In this document: one piece after another, positions 35,561 through 44,706 of the stretch | How positions within the stretch are numbered: the first letter of the stretch is position 1 | Layout: every line of letters begins with the position of its first letter | Assembly (NCBI GenBank): GCA_902489275.1 | Contig: CABTZK010000001.1 | Location: forward strand, 1 to 64,000 | DNA length: 64,000 nucleotides | Direction of reading: 5' to 3' | Source: an uncultured Porphyromonadaceae bacterium | Lineage (GTDB): Bacteria; Bacteroidota; Bacteroidia; Bacteroidales; Muribaculaceae | Notes under the pieces: model-generated | Databases searched by the model: none | What the model was told of the DNA's origin: nothing | The model's input: the letters and a program-made list of their open reading frames with translations, nothing else | Translations under genes and position numbers: made by a program

Positions 35561-36373
35561 ATGGTTGACTTGCTAAAAATAACTGGCGATAGCGAACTTT
35601 ATAATTTTCACACCCACACTCAATTTTGCGATGGACACGCTACCATGGAGGAGTTTGTGGTTGAGGCTATCAACGAGAATTTCAGGCTATTGGGCTTTTC
35701 TCCGCATGCTCCCATCCCGCTTGAGTCTCCTTGCAACATGTCGCGCGACAGTGTGCCCGATTATCTTGCTGAAATCGAGCGTTTGCGTGGCATTTATGGG
35801 CAGCGCATCCACATTTGCGCATCCATGGAGATTGACTATGTAGATGGATTTGGAGCATTTGATCGCTTCTTTGGAAATTTGCCGCTTGACTACCGAATCG
35901 GGTCGGTGCATTTTATCCCTTCGTTTGACAATCCTAACGAATATGTCGATATTGATGGCAGCATTGAGAAGTTTAAGGAGAAAATGCGCAAGTACTTTCA
36001 TCATGACATAGAACGCGTAGTCAAATCTTTCTACAAGCAGTCAATGGACATGATAGACTGTGGAGGCTTTGAGGTGATTGGGCATTTTGATAAAATAGGG
36101 AACAACGCCAGCATGTTTCGCTATGGAATCGACGAGGAGGCATGGTATGACCAATTGGTGATTGACCTGTTTGAGAACATTATGGATCATCACCTCACGG
36201 TTGAGATTAACACGAAAGCCTACATGGGCAGCAATCGTTTTTTCCCCAATCTCAAATACTTTGGCATGCTCAAAAAATATAAAGCCCCCATCATCATCAA
36301 TAGCGATGCCCATCACCCTCATTTGCTCAACAGTGGGAGACAGGAGGCCCTTCATCTATATAATGTTTTGTAA
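35561..36373 (+). CDS. PHP-domain phosphoesterase (HisK/HisJ-like)
   Basis: A 270-residue protein of the polymerase-and-histidinol-phosphatase superfamily. Metal-binding motifs are FHTHTQFCDGHAT near the N-terminus, ASMEIDYVDG in the middle, HFDKIG and the C-terminal NSDAHHPH. The ATG at 35561 is used; an in-frame TTG six bases earlier has no clear advantage. Histidinol phosphatase is the best-known activity of this group, but no his genes are nearby, so the substrate is open. A lone gene with about 190 bp of AT-rich DNA behind it. Confidence 0.85.
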   Translation: MVDLLKITGDSELYNFHTHTQFCDGHATMEEFVVEAINENFRLLGFSPHAPIPLESPCNMSRDSVPDYLAEIERLRGIYGQRIHICASMEIDYVDGFGAFDRFFGNLPLDYRIGSVHFIPSFDNPNEYVDIDGSIEKFKEKMRKYFHHDIERVVKSFYKQSMDMIDCGGFEVIGHFDKIGNNASMFRYGIDEEAWYDQLVIDLFENIMDHHLTVEINTKAYMGSNRFFPNLKYFGMLKKYKAPIIINSDAHHPHLLNSGRQEALHLYNVL

Positions 36374-36496
36374 ATCAATTAAATGTCAAAAAGCAAATTC
36401 TTGTTTTCACTCTATACCAGCCCTTAGGATTTGGCATGAAGCCGCATGCGAAATCAAAAAAAAAGCAAAATGTTTTTAAGTATAAATTATTTTTTG

Positions 36497-36504
36497 TATT
36501 TTTG
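36497..36504 (+). promoter_or_regulatory. -7 box upstream of the DUF349 gene
   Basis: TATTTTTG, an exact TAnnTTTG, 56 bases before the ATG at 36561. A TTTT rather than TTTG occurs 19 bases upstream. Confidence 0.45.
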
Positions 36505-36560
36505 GATTTCAAATCTATGGTAGGTCTTGTTGTTGAGGACCGCCACTAAAACGTATTATT

Positions 36561-38501
36561 ATGGAAGCGCATGAACTATCCCAATCGAAAGAAAATCTCG
36601 AAAAGGATGTAACCTTGGCACAAGAACCTGTACAAGAAGAAGTTACAGGCTCTGTTGAAAATAAATCTGAAGTAGTCTCTGACAAGGAGGCTGCTGCAGA
36701 AGTCGTTAACCCTGCTGTTGAGCCAGAAGACCCTGCAATCTCAACCAACTCATCGCAAGATGCTCCCCGGGAGCAAGGCAAGGATACCACGCAGCCCATC
36801 AACTATTCTGCTATGAGCAAGGCGGCGTTAGTAGCCGCTCTTGAGGAATTAATCCAGAAACCCATCGACACCATTAAAGACGACATCACTCAAATCAAAT
36901 CGGCTTTTTTTGCGATTCGCAAGGATGAAATTGCCAAAGAGAAAGAGGCGTTTTTGGCAAAAGGCAACGAGGAGGCTGCATTCGCGGTTCTTGACGATGC
37001 CGATGAGACAAGGTTGAAAGAACTTTTCAATGAACTCAAGGTGAAGAGAGCCGAGTTTAACGCGGCACAAGATGCCTTGCGCACCGAGAATCTTGACAAG
37101 AAACTCAAGATCATTGCCGAGATTGACGCTATTGCGGCCGATGTTGACAATGTGAACCGCCAATATAATCACATTCAGCAATTGCAGCAGGAATTCAAGG
37201 CCATCGGCGAAGTACCTGCCACCCATGTGACTGAATTGTGGAAAAACTACCAGCTGGCCATTGAGAAATTCTATGACTTGCTGAAGATGAACAAGGAGCT
37301 ACGTGACTATGATTTCAAGAAGAACCTTGAAATTAAGCAGCAGCTTTGTGCCGAGGCCGAGGCGCTTGACGATGACAACGACATTGTTTCGGCATTCAAG
37401 AAATTGCAGGAGCTTCACAGCCAGTGGCGGGAAATCGGGCCCGTGGCCAAGGAAATTAGAGAAGAGCTGTGGCAGCGTTTCAAAAACGCCTCGTCGGTCA
37501 TTAACAAGAAGTACCAAAGTTACTTTGAGGAGCGCAAGGCTAAGGAAAAAGAAAATGCCGCTGCCAAGACGGTGCTTTGCGAGAAAATAGAAGCGATGAG
37601 CACTGATGGTCTGGCATCCTATGCCGCATGGAACGAGGCCACCAAGAGCATCGTCGCCCTCCAGGGAGAATGGAAAAAAATAGGTTTTGCATCGCGCAAG
37701 GTCAACAATGAGCTCTTTGCCCGCTTCCGCAAGTCATGTGACGAGTTCTTTGCCAAGAAAGCGGAATTCTTCAAACGCAAGAAAGAGGAAATGGCTGTCA
37801 ACTTGGCCAAGAAGACCGAGCTGTGTGAAAAGGCGGAGGCCATGAAAGACTCCACCGACTGGAAAAAGACCACCGAGGCCTTTGTCGCACTGCAAAAGGA
37901 ATGGAAGACAATTGGCCCAGTGGTGAAGAAACATAGCGACACGATTTGGAAACGATTCATCACGGCATGTGACACTTTCTTTGAGAACAAGAAAAAGCAA
38001 ACGTCCAGCGTTCATGTCGTGGAACATGAGAACTTGAAGAAGAAAAAAGAAGTTATCGCTCAAGTCAACGCTATTCTGGAGGCCAACGACCAGGATGAGG
38101 GACCTGTCAAGGTGCGTGAACTCATGCAGCAATGGCAAGACATCGGCCACGTCCCTTACAAGGAAAAAGATAAAATCTATGAGGAGTATAAGGCCGCTAT
38201 TGACAAGGCTTTCGATCAATTTGACATGAAAGCAACGCGCGCTCGCATCGCCAACTTCGAGAACTCGTTGAACGAGATGGACAACAGTGACAAAGTGTAC
38301 CATGAGCGTGAGCGCCTGGTGCGCGACTATGAGCGTAAATGCCAGGAGATGAAAACCTATGAGAACAACATGGGCTTCTTCAACGCCCAGTCAAAAAATG
38401 GCAGCACGATTGTCAAGGAAATGGAGCGCAAAATCGCAAGAATCAAGGAAGATATTGCCTTGCTTGAGCAAAAAATTAAAATGATTGACGAAAAAATCTA
38501 A
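36561..38501 (+). CDS. DUF349 repeat protein
   Basis: A 646-residue, highly charged cytoplasmic protein. After an acidic, low-complexity N-terminus (about 1-85) there are five DUF349-type helical repeats with a period of about 77 residues. Each is centred on a W-x-x-I-G-like core near residues 213, 288, 370, 447 and 524 (for example WREIGPVAKE, WKKIGFASRK, WKTIGPVVKK, WQDIGHVPYK). The C-terminus is a coiled coil. The molecular role of the family is not established. It stands alone with its own promoter. Confidence 0.85.
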   Translation: MEAHELSQSKENLEKDVTLAQEPVQEEVTGSVENKSEVVSDKEAAAEVVNPAVEPEDPAISTNSSQDAPREQGKDTTQPINYSAMSKAALVAALEELIQKPIDTIKDDITQIKSAFFAIRKDEIAKEKEAFLAKGNEEAAFAVLDDADETRLKELFNELKVKRAEFNAAQDALRTENLDKKLKIIAEIDAIAADVDNVNRQYNHIQQLQQEFKAIGEVPATHVTELWKNYQLAIEKFYDLLKMNKELRDYDFKKNLEIKQQLCAEAEALDDDNDIVSAFKKLQELHSQWREIGPVAKEIREELWQRFKNASSVINKKYQSYFEERKAKEKENAAAKTVLCEKIEAMSTDGLASYAAWNEATKSIVALQGEWKKIGFASRKVNNELFARFRKSCDEFFAKKAEFFKRKKEEMAVNLAKKTELCEKAEAMKDSTDWKKTTEAFVALQKEWKTIGPVVKKHSDTIWKRFITACDTFFENKKKQTSSVHVVEHENLKKKKEVIAQVNAILEANDQDEGPVKVRELMQQWQDIGHVPYKEKDKIYEEYKAAIDKAFDQFDMKATRARIANFENSLNEMDNSDKVYHERERLVRDYERKCQEMKTYENNMGFFNAQSKNGSTIVKEMERKIARIKEDIALLEQKIKMIDEKI

Positions 38502-38582
38502 TGGATTTATCATCTGACAGCTGCGGCAAGCCCTAAAAACCGGTTATGCCGCAGTTGGTCTTATCGACAATAGAATATTTTT

Positions 38583-39962
38583 GTGAAAGACAAGGGAAGA
38601 TATGGATCGTTCATTCGCTGGATATTTACAGCGATTGACTTTGGCGTTTTAAACGTTGCCTATTTTGCAGTGTGCCTGTTCACACCTGTCGCCGAGCATT
38701 TCTTCTCACGCCCCGTGTGGCTCATGATGAATATTTCCTACCTGGCAGTCTCCTATTTCTATCATGATATTCACAGCCGGCGTGTCGTCTATGCCGATCG
38801 GGTGTTCTTGCAGGCTTTCAAAGCCGTGGCTTTGAATATTGTCATTTTTTTGACCTTGTTGCTGTTTTTAGGCTTCAACAAGGCTTCGTGGCGCACATTT
38901 GTCAAGTTCTATGTCCTCTTTTCGGTCGGTCTCAGCTCCTGGTGGTTTGTTTCCCGCAAAATCGTGAAGCGCTATCGCATGTTAGGCTACAACTACAAGC
39001 GCGTCATTATCATCGGCGGTGGCACGGTGGGAATAAAATTGCTGAACGAGCTTGAGGCAGACTTGGGCTACGGCTATCGCTATATCGGATTGTTTGATAA
39101 CAACCGCAAGTCGAAATCGGTCAAGAACTACAAGGGCGACCTGTCGAAAGTGGAACAGTTTGTTCAAGACAATCTTGTTGACGAAATGTATTGCTGCATC
39201 CCTGATACCGATAACGATGACGTGGCACGACTGATCAAGATTGCCGACAACAATGCCGTTGACTTCTATTATGTGCCTCAGTTTGGCCGCCACATCACAC
39301 GCCAGTTTGAGCTTTATCCCATTGGCAATGTCCCCGTGTTGGGAATTCGCCCTTATCCTTTGAGCAACCCATTCAATGCCTTGTTGAAGAGGTCTTTTGA
39401 CTTGCTCGTGTCGAGTGTTGCACTCGTTTTGTCGCCACTTGTGCTCATTCCCGTTGCTATTGGCATCAAATTGTCGTCGCCTGGCTCCATCTTCTTCAAG
39501 CAGGAACGCACAGGATTGCGCGGAGAGACATTTTTTTGCTACAAGTTCCGCACCATGAGGGTGAACAATGACAGTGACATCCAGCAAGCGACTAAAAACG
39601 ACCCGCGTAAAACGCGTTTTGGCAATTTCCTGCGCAAGAGCAGCATCGACGAGTTGCCACAGTTCTTTAACGTGTGGAAAGGAGAAATGTCAATTGTGGG
39701 ACCTCGGCCTCACATGATTAAGCACACCGAGATCTACAGCGCACTCATCGACAAGTACATGTTGCGCCACACCATTAGTCCTGGTATTACAGGGTGGGCG
39801 CAGGTCAACGGCTATCGGGGACAAACTGACGAGTTGTGGAAAATGGAAAAGCGTGTGGAATACGACGTGTGGTATGCCGAGAACTGGAACTTCATGCTGG
39901 ATATGAAAATCATTATCCTTACTATTTTCAATGCCTTAAGGGGTGAGCAAAACGCTTTCTAA
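38583..39962 (+). CDS. Polyprenyl-phosphate sugar-1-phosphate transferase (WcaJ-like)
   Basis: Starts a polysaccharide repeat unit by moving a sugar-1-phosphate onto undecaprenyl phosphate. The 459-residue protein has four N-terminal membrane helices (about 10-115), a cytoplasmic CoA-binding-like domain with the nucleotide loop [13 protein letters not shown], and a C-terminal bacterial sugar-transferase domain. That domain contains [28 protein letters not shown] and YKFRTMR, then [12 protein letters not shown] and PRPHM. It has a GTG start. No other polysaccharide gene is adjacent, so it may serve a distant cluster. The sugar is probably glucose or a relative. Confidence 0.92.
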   Translation: MKDKGRYGSFIRWIFTAIDFGVLNVAYFAVCLFTPVAEHFFSRPVWLMMNISYLAVSYFYHDIHSRRVVYADRVFLQAFKAVALNIVIFLTLLLFLGFNKASWRTFVKFYVLFSVGLSSWWFVSRKIVKRYRMLGYNYKRVIIIGGGTVGIKLLNELEADLGYGYRYIGLFDNNRKSKSVKNYKGDLSKVEQFVQDNLVDEMYCCIPDTDNDDVARLIKIADNNAVDFYYVPQFGRHITRQFELYPIGNVPVLGIRPYPLSNPFNALLKRSFDLLVSSVALVLSPLVLIPVAIGIKLSSPGSIFFKQERTGLRGETFFCYKFRTMRVNNDSDIQQATKNDPRKTRFGNFLRKSSIDELPQFFNVWKGEMSIVGPRPHMIKHTEIYSALIDKYMLRHTISPGITGWAQVNGYRGQTDELWKMEKRVEYDVWYAENWNFMLDMKIIILTIFNALRGEQNAF

Positions 39963-39977
39963 AAAACGTCACTCAAC

Positions 39978-41867
39978 TTGGATGCTCACAATCATTTGGA
40001 ACTCAAACGCCAGGCTTTAGCGCTGCTTCGCCACCAATATGGCTACTCGGCGTTTCGCCCACTTCAATGGGAAATCATCGAGCACGTGATGAGCGGTGGC
40101 GATGCGGTTGTGCTCATGCCCACAGGAGGCGGCAAGTCGATGTGCTACCAAATGCCCGCCCTGCTTCCCAAGGACGGTTGCGTGATTGTCGTGTCGCCTT
40201 TACTTGCCCTCATGAAAGACCAGGTAGACTCGCTGCAATCCAATGGCATTCCCGCTGCCACCATTAATAGCCAGCAAAGCGAGGCTCAAAACCGTGATGT
40301 AATGGAGCATGTTCTTGCGGGGAAAATCAGGCTGTTGTACATCTCTCCAGAGCGGTTGCTGGTTGAGCTTGATCAGTGGTCTAATCGCATAAAAATCAAC
40401 ATGATTGCCATTGACGAGGCACATTGCATCTCGCAGTGGGGACATGATTTCAGACCCGAGTACAGCCAGTTGAGCGTACTCAAGGAGCGGTTCCCCCATG
40501 TGCCTATCATGGCGCTTACAGCCACTGCCGACCAATTGACGCGCAGTGACATACGCCAGCAACTCAACATTCCTGACGCCAAGTTGTTTATCACGTCATT
40601 TGATCGCCCTAACATTTCATTGACTGTTCTTAGTGATGTTTCGGGGCGAGAAAAGATGCGCTTGATTGCCCGTTTCATCGAGCAACGCACGGGACAAAGC
40701 GGCATCATCTATTGCATGCGCCGCAGTGATACAGAAAAGATGGCAAACAACTTGAATAAACTTGGCATTCGCGCTGCTGCTTTTCATGCGGGCATGGACA
40801 CGCCACTGAAGAATGAAATCCAGCAATCGTTTATTAACGATGACCTCACGGTGGTGTGCGCGACGATTGCTTTTGGCATGGGAATTGACAAAAGTAATGT
40901 GCGGTGGGTGATTCACAGCAATATGCCCAAGAACATCGAGAGCTATTATCAGGAAATCGGGCGCGCGGGGCGTGACGGGCTGCCTGCCGAGGCTGTGATG
41001 TTCTATAGCTATGGCGACATGGTGACGCTGACGCATTTTGCGCAGGAATCGGGGCAAAATTCCATTAACATGGAAAAGTTGCGGCGCATGCAGCAATATG
41101 CCGAGTCTAAGGTCTGTCGCCGCCGCATCTTGCTGAGCTATTTCAACGAGCGTTATGACCATGACTGTGGTCACTGTGACGTGTGCATGCACCCTCCCAA
41201 GCGCATTGATGGAACCGTCATGGCGCAAATGGCGTTGAGTGCCATCATGCGCACCCAGCAGCAAGCAAGCCGCACTGCTATTATCGACATCTTGCGTGGC
41301 TCGCGACGCCCGGAGATTGTCTTGGCCGGCTGGAATCGCTTGAAGACCTTTGGTGTAGGTCGTGACTTGCCGTTTGCAGCCTGGAATGCCTACTTGCTGC
41401 AAATGTTGCAACTCGGCTTGTTTGACATCGCCTATGAGGAAAATAACCATTTGAAAGTGACAACCTATGGCGAGGATGTCCTATATGGACGAAAACAGGT
41501 AGAGCTCAATGAGTTTCACTATAAAACGAGTTGGAACAGCAGTTGTTCCACTCGCCAAAAAGATACTGCCAATGATGACGAGGCACAAGATGAGGAAAGC
41601 AAGACCTTGCTTCAAATGCTCAAGCAGGAGCGAAAAGCGATCGCGCAAGCCACTGGTCATGCGCCATACTTGATTTTTAGCGATAAAGTGTTGCGAGTCA
41701 TGGTCAAGGAGAAGCCGATTTCCAAAATACAGTTTGGAACGCTTTATGGAGTAGGGGAGCGCAAGTGCGAACTATACTGGCGACCATTTACCGATGTTGT
41801 AAAACGCTGGATAGCAACTCGTTCTTCTTCAAAATCGCAAGAATTGAGGCTTGGTTCGAATGAGTAA
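39978..41867 (+). CDS. recQ: ATP-dependent DNA helicase RecQ
   Basis: A 3'-5' superfamily 2 helicase for recombination and fork repair. It has 629 residues. Walker A is TGGGKSMCYQMP, the DEAH box is AIDEAHCISQWGHDFRPEY, and the arginine-finger motif is YYQEIGRAGRDG. The four-cysteine zinc site has its first cysteine in VCRRRIL and the rest in DCGHCDVC. It is followed by a winged-helix RQC domain and a C-terminal HRDC domain (LKQERKAIAQ to WRPFTDVVKRW). No in-frame ATG precedes the conserved region, so a TTG start at 39978 is proposed. Confidence 0.96.
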   Translation: MDAHNHLELKRQALALLRHQYGYSAFRPLQWEIIEHVMSGGDAVVLMPTGGGKSMCYQMPALLPKDGCVIVVSPLLALMKDQVDSLQSNGIPAATINSQQSEAQNRDVMEHVLAGKIRLLYISPERLLVELDQWSNRIKINMIAIDEAHCISQWGHDFRPEYSQLSVLKERFPHVPIMALTATADQLTRSDIRQQLNIPDAKLFITSFDRPNISLTVLSDVSGREKMRLIARFIEQRTGQSGIIYCMRRSDTEKMANNLNKLGIRAAAFHAGMDTPLKNEIQQSFINDDLTVVCATIAFGMGIDKSNVRWVIHSNMPKNIESYYQEIGRAGRDGLPAEAVMFYSYGDMVTLTHFAQESGQNSINMEKLRRMQQYAESKVCRRRILLSYFNERYDHDCGHCDVCMHPPKRIDGTVMAQMALSAIMRTQQQASRTAIIDILRGSRRPEIVLAGWNRLKTFGVGRDLPFAAWNAYLLQMLQLGLFDIAYEENNHLKVTTYGEDVLYGRKQVELNEFHYKTSWNSSCSTRQKDTANDDEAQDEESKTLLQMLKQERKAIAQATGHAPYLIFSDKVLRVMVKEKPISKIQFGTLYGVGERKCELYWRPFTDVVKRWIATRSSSKSQELRLGSNE

Positions 41868-41939
41868 AAAAGCACACGGCGAGAAGGCTTGACCGCGTTC
41901 CCGCCATGTGTGGGTGTTGAAAATCAATAAGAATCTTAA

Positions 41940-43139
41940 TTAGAGTCCCATCTTTTTCGCAATCTTGCTGGGTATCGCTGCCTTGTTGACGAGGATATCC
42001 ATGGTTTTTGCTTTAAAGTAGGCCTCGCTCACGTAGAAGAAGCCTTTGTACAATTGGTTGGTGTTCCAGCTGTTTTGCACCTTAAAGTAGCGGTTGCCTT
42101 TTTGGTCGACGGCCTTGCCAATGATGACCATGCCGTGGTCATCGGTTGTTTCTTTGTTGTCGAACATTCTCTGGCGGCTCTCTTGGGTCACGACTTGCTC
42201 CTCGACTGGGCCTTTAATATCCCACTTCTCAGTCTCCTGGTCCTTGTCGCTCAATTGAGTCCATCGGTCCATGTCGCTACCTTTCAGGTCGGGAACTTCC
42301 TTGTCGACAGGAAGCACAGCATAGCCTTTGCGCCACTTGAAGCAGGGTTCGCTCACATCGGCTCCCCAGGCAACGCTGTAGCCATTGTCGATGGCGTTGT
42401 TGGTGATTTCAAGAAGCTCGTCGATGGGCACGTTTTGATAGTAGGTCCACAACCAGTTGTCGGCAACTTCAAGCACAAATGGCTTGTAGAACGGGTGATG
42501 GGTGTAGGAGCCAATGCCCACGTAGTTTTCCATTTTTATAGGAAGCGATGCGGCATAACTTTGAGGGGTGTACTCTTTGCCCTCCCATGTGAATTTCTCG
42601 GGCAGTTTGCCCATGTATGCGTCCAAAATGCCTTTGAATCCCTCTTTCCAGGCAGGGGTGAGTTTTTTCAGTTTCACCTTGCTGATCGTGCCGAGGTAGC
42701 CTTTCAGGCACTCTGTCAACTCGCTTGTGTTGAATTTGGTGTCACCATAGGTCATGCCTGTGTAAACCTCATCGGGTACCATGCCGTATTTCTCCCACAC
42801 GTAGCGCACGTCTTCTGAAGCGCCTCCCTCGGCAAAGTTGATGGTTCCATCCATGCGGATGTACTTCTCGGCCTTGTCATAATAGCAATGATGGACCACA
42901 AACCCCTCGCTCAAATGGATTGCTTTTCCAGTCTCGCGCAGAATCTCGTTCTCGAAAAAAGAGTTTGTGCTATAGCACCAGCACGTGCCAGATTTGTGCT
43001 GATCCTTGACGGGTGTCGTTTTCACAACTTTCACATCGGTGAACTTGAACCCAGTGCTGTCGGGAATAACCACTTTATCCTCGGCCATTGCGCCGATGGT
43101 CATTCCAAGAGCTAACATACTACAAATTAAGTATTTCAT
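41940..43139 (-). CDS. Secreted C1-family (aminopeptidase C-like) cysteine peptidase
   Basis: A 399-residue papain-fold peptidase of the bleomycin hydrolase/PepC group. A signal peptide (MKYLICSMLALGMTIGAMA) sends it to the periplasm or beyond, unlike classical cytoplasmic PepC. The catalytic Cys53 is in KSGTCWCYST, the histidine is in DHGMVIIGK and the asparagine in VQNSWNT. It lies 177 bp behind tnaA, past a probable terminator, so it is likely a separate transcript. As a neighbour of the aromatic amino-acid fermentation genes it may supply peptides or amino acids (inference). Confidence 0.9.
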   Translation of the reverse strand: MKYLICSMLALGMTIGAMAEDKVVIPDSTGFKFTDVKVVKTTPVKDQHKSGTCWCYSTNSFFENEILRETGKAIHLSEGFVVHHCYYDKAEKYIRMDGTINFAEGGASEDVRYVWEKYGMVPDEVYTGMTYGDTKFNTSELTECLKGYLGTISKVKLKKLTPAWKEGFKGILDAYMGKLPEKFTWEGKEYTPQSYAASLPIKMENYVGIGSYTHHPFYKPFVLEVADNWLWTYYQNVPIDELLEITNNAIDNGYSVAWGADVSEPCFKWRKGYAVLPVDKEVPDLKGSDMDRWTQLSDKDQETEKWDIKGPVEEQVVTQESRQRMFDNKETTDDHGMVIIGKAVDQKGNRYFKVQNSWNTNQLYKGFFYVSEAYFKAKTMDILVNKAAIPSKIAKKMGL

Positions 43140-43254
43140 ACAAATATATTTAAGTTAAAATTTAACAGTCTAAAAATTTGTTTTTTGATGCCTTACACTC
43201 AAAATTGAGCAATTATCAAAGAGAAGCAGATTGAGGCTTCTGTCATAAATGAAA

Positions 43255-43281
43255 GGGGAAAACAACATCTTGGTTCTCCCC
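43255..43281 (-). terminator. Probable terminator of the ior-tnaA operon
   Basis: An imperfect hairpin (43255-43263 with 43273-43281, one mismatched pair) with a 9-base loop, about 35 bases past the tnaA stop on the minus strand. It is followed by a T-rich stretch. Confidence 0.55.
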
Positions 43282-43315
43282 ATTTCGTTACGCATGCCAT
43301 GCGCTTTGCCGTGAA

Positions 43316-44689
43316 TTACAGTCTTTTCAGTTTCACGGTGAAGTGTCGCATGAGTGGTGCCTCCCATTCAATGGCTACGCCATGCTTGATGTTGTGGCGA
43401 CGGTCGTAGACATTCTTCACTGCGGCAGCAATCACATCCATGTGGTTGTCGGTATAGACGCGGCGTGGAATGCACAAGCGCACCAAGTCGAGTCCGCCAA
43501 AACGATTCTTGCGGGTCACTGGGTCGCGGTCGGCCAGCATGTAGCCAATCTCGCATGCCCGAATGCCGGCTTCAAGATAAAGTTCGCAAGTCAAAGTCTG
43601 AGCGGGAAACTCTTCCTTTGGAATTTGGTCGAGCACCCGGTCACCGTCAATAAAGATGGCGTGGCCGCCAGCAGGGCGCTGGTATGGGATGCCATACTCG
43701 TCGAGCTTGCTGGCTAGGTAGGCCACTTGATGAATGCGAGTTTGAAGCATATCAAATTCCGTGTTCTCGTCAAGTCCGATTGCTATTGCGTTCAAGTCAC
43801 GGCCATTCAAGCCGCCATAGGTAATATAGCCTTCAAATGGGATGCAGAACAACTTTGCGCCTTCATACCACTCAACATTGTTCAGTGCAATGAAGCCACC
43901 CATGTTCACAATTGCGTCTTTCTTGCATGACATTGTAGCGGCATCGACATCGGCATACATCTCACGCACGATTTCCTTGATGGATTTGTCGGCATATCCC
44001 TCTTCGCGCGTCTTAATGAAATAGGCGTTTTCGGCAAAGCGGGCAGAGTCGCACACCACAGGCACGCCATACTCGTGGCACAATTTGCAAGTGGCTTTGA
44101 TATTTGCCATGCTCACGGGCTGTCCGCCCACGGTGTTATTGGTCACGGTGAGCACCATGAACGGCACGTTGCCCTTGTTTTCCTTGAGCACTTTCTCCAG
44201 TTTCTCCAGAGAGACATTGCCCTTGAAAGGAACTTCAAGTTGAGTGTTCTTGGCGTCGTCGGTCGTCACGTCGATGGCTTTGGCATGACGGCTCTCGATG
44301 TGTCCTTTGGTCGTGTCGAAGTGCGCATTGCCGGGAATGACGTTGCCCTCCTTCACCAAATAAGAGAAAAGCACGTTTTCGGCGGCACGTCCCTGGTGAG
44401 TGGGAATCACGTATTTAAAGCCGAATATCTTTTTCACCATTGCCTCAAATTTGTAGAAGGAAGTGGCGCCGGCATAACTCTCGTCACCCAGCATCAGGCC
44501 TGCCCATTGGCGATCGCTCATGGCTCCTGTGCCAGAGTCGGTCAATAGATCGATATACACTTGTTCGGCTTTGAGTTGAAACACATTGTAGTGCGCTTCT
44601 TTGAGCCATTGCTCACGTTGCTCGCGTGTGCTGCGGTGGATGGGTTCCACCATTTTAATTTTCCAGGATTCCGCAAAAGGTAATTCCAT
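43316..44689 (-). CDS. tnaA: Tryptophanase
   Basis: A PLP enzyme that splits tryptophan into indole, pyruvate and ammonia. It has 457 residues, normal length. The PLP lysine is in the SCKKDAIVNMGGF motif, preceded by VCDSARFAENAYF (cofactor aspartate) and TVTNNTVGGQPVS. No tnaC leader peptide or tnaB permease is visible, so regulation differs from E. coli. It is the last gene of an operon with iorA, iorB and an aminotransferase, 17 bp behind the latter. Tyrosine phenol-lyase is a close relative, but motif and length favour tryptophanase. Confidence 0.93.
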   Translation of the reverse strand: MELPFAESWKIKMVEPIHRSTREQREQWLKEAHYNVFQLKAEQVYIDLLTDSGTGAMSDRQWAGLMLGDESYAGATSFYKFEAMVKKIFGFKYVIPTHQGRAAENVLFSYLVKEGNVIPGNAHFDTTKGHIESRHAKAIDVTTDDAKNTQLEVPFKGNVSLEKLEKVLKENKGNVPFMVLTVTNNTVGGQPVSMANIKATCKLCHEYGVPVVCDSARFAENAYFIKTREEGYADKSIKEIVREMYADVDAATMSCKKDAIVNMGGFIALNNVEWYEGAKLFCIPFEGYITYGGLNGRDLNAIAIGLDENTEFDMLQTRIHQVAYLASKLDEYGIPYQRPAGGHAIFIDGDRVLDQIPKEEFPAQTLTCELYLEAGIRACEIGYMLADRDPVTRKNRFGGLDLVRLCIPRRVYTDNHMDVIAAAVKNVYDRRHNIKHGVAIEWEAPLMRHFTVKLKRL

Positions 44690-44706
44690 GTCCTTGTAAA
44701 TAGTAG

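Noticed and set aside
38519..38556. Inverted repeat (8-bp core CTGCGGCA/TGCCGCAG) after the DUF349 gene
   Set aside because: The stem is short, the loop is 18 bases and no T-tract follows, so a terminator call is weak.
43140..43315. tnaC-like leader or tnaB permease near tnaA
   Set aside because: The gap downstream of tnaA has only a hairpin, and upstream is the aminotransferase gene; nothing resembling TnaC or TnaB is present.
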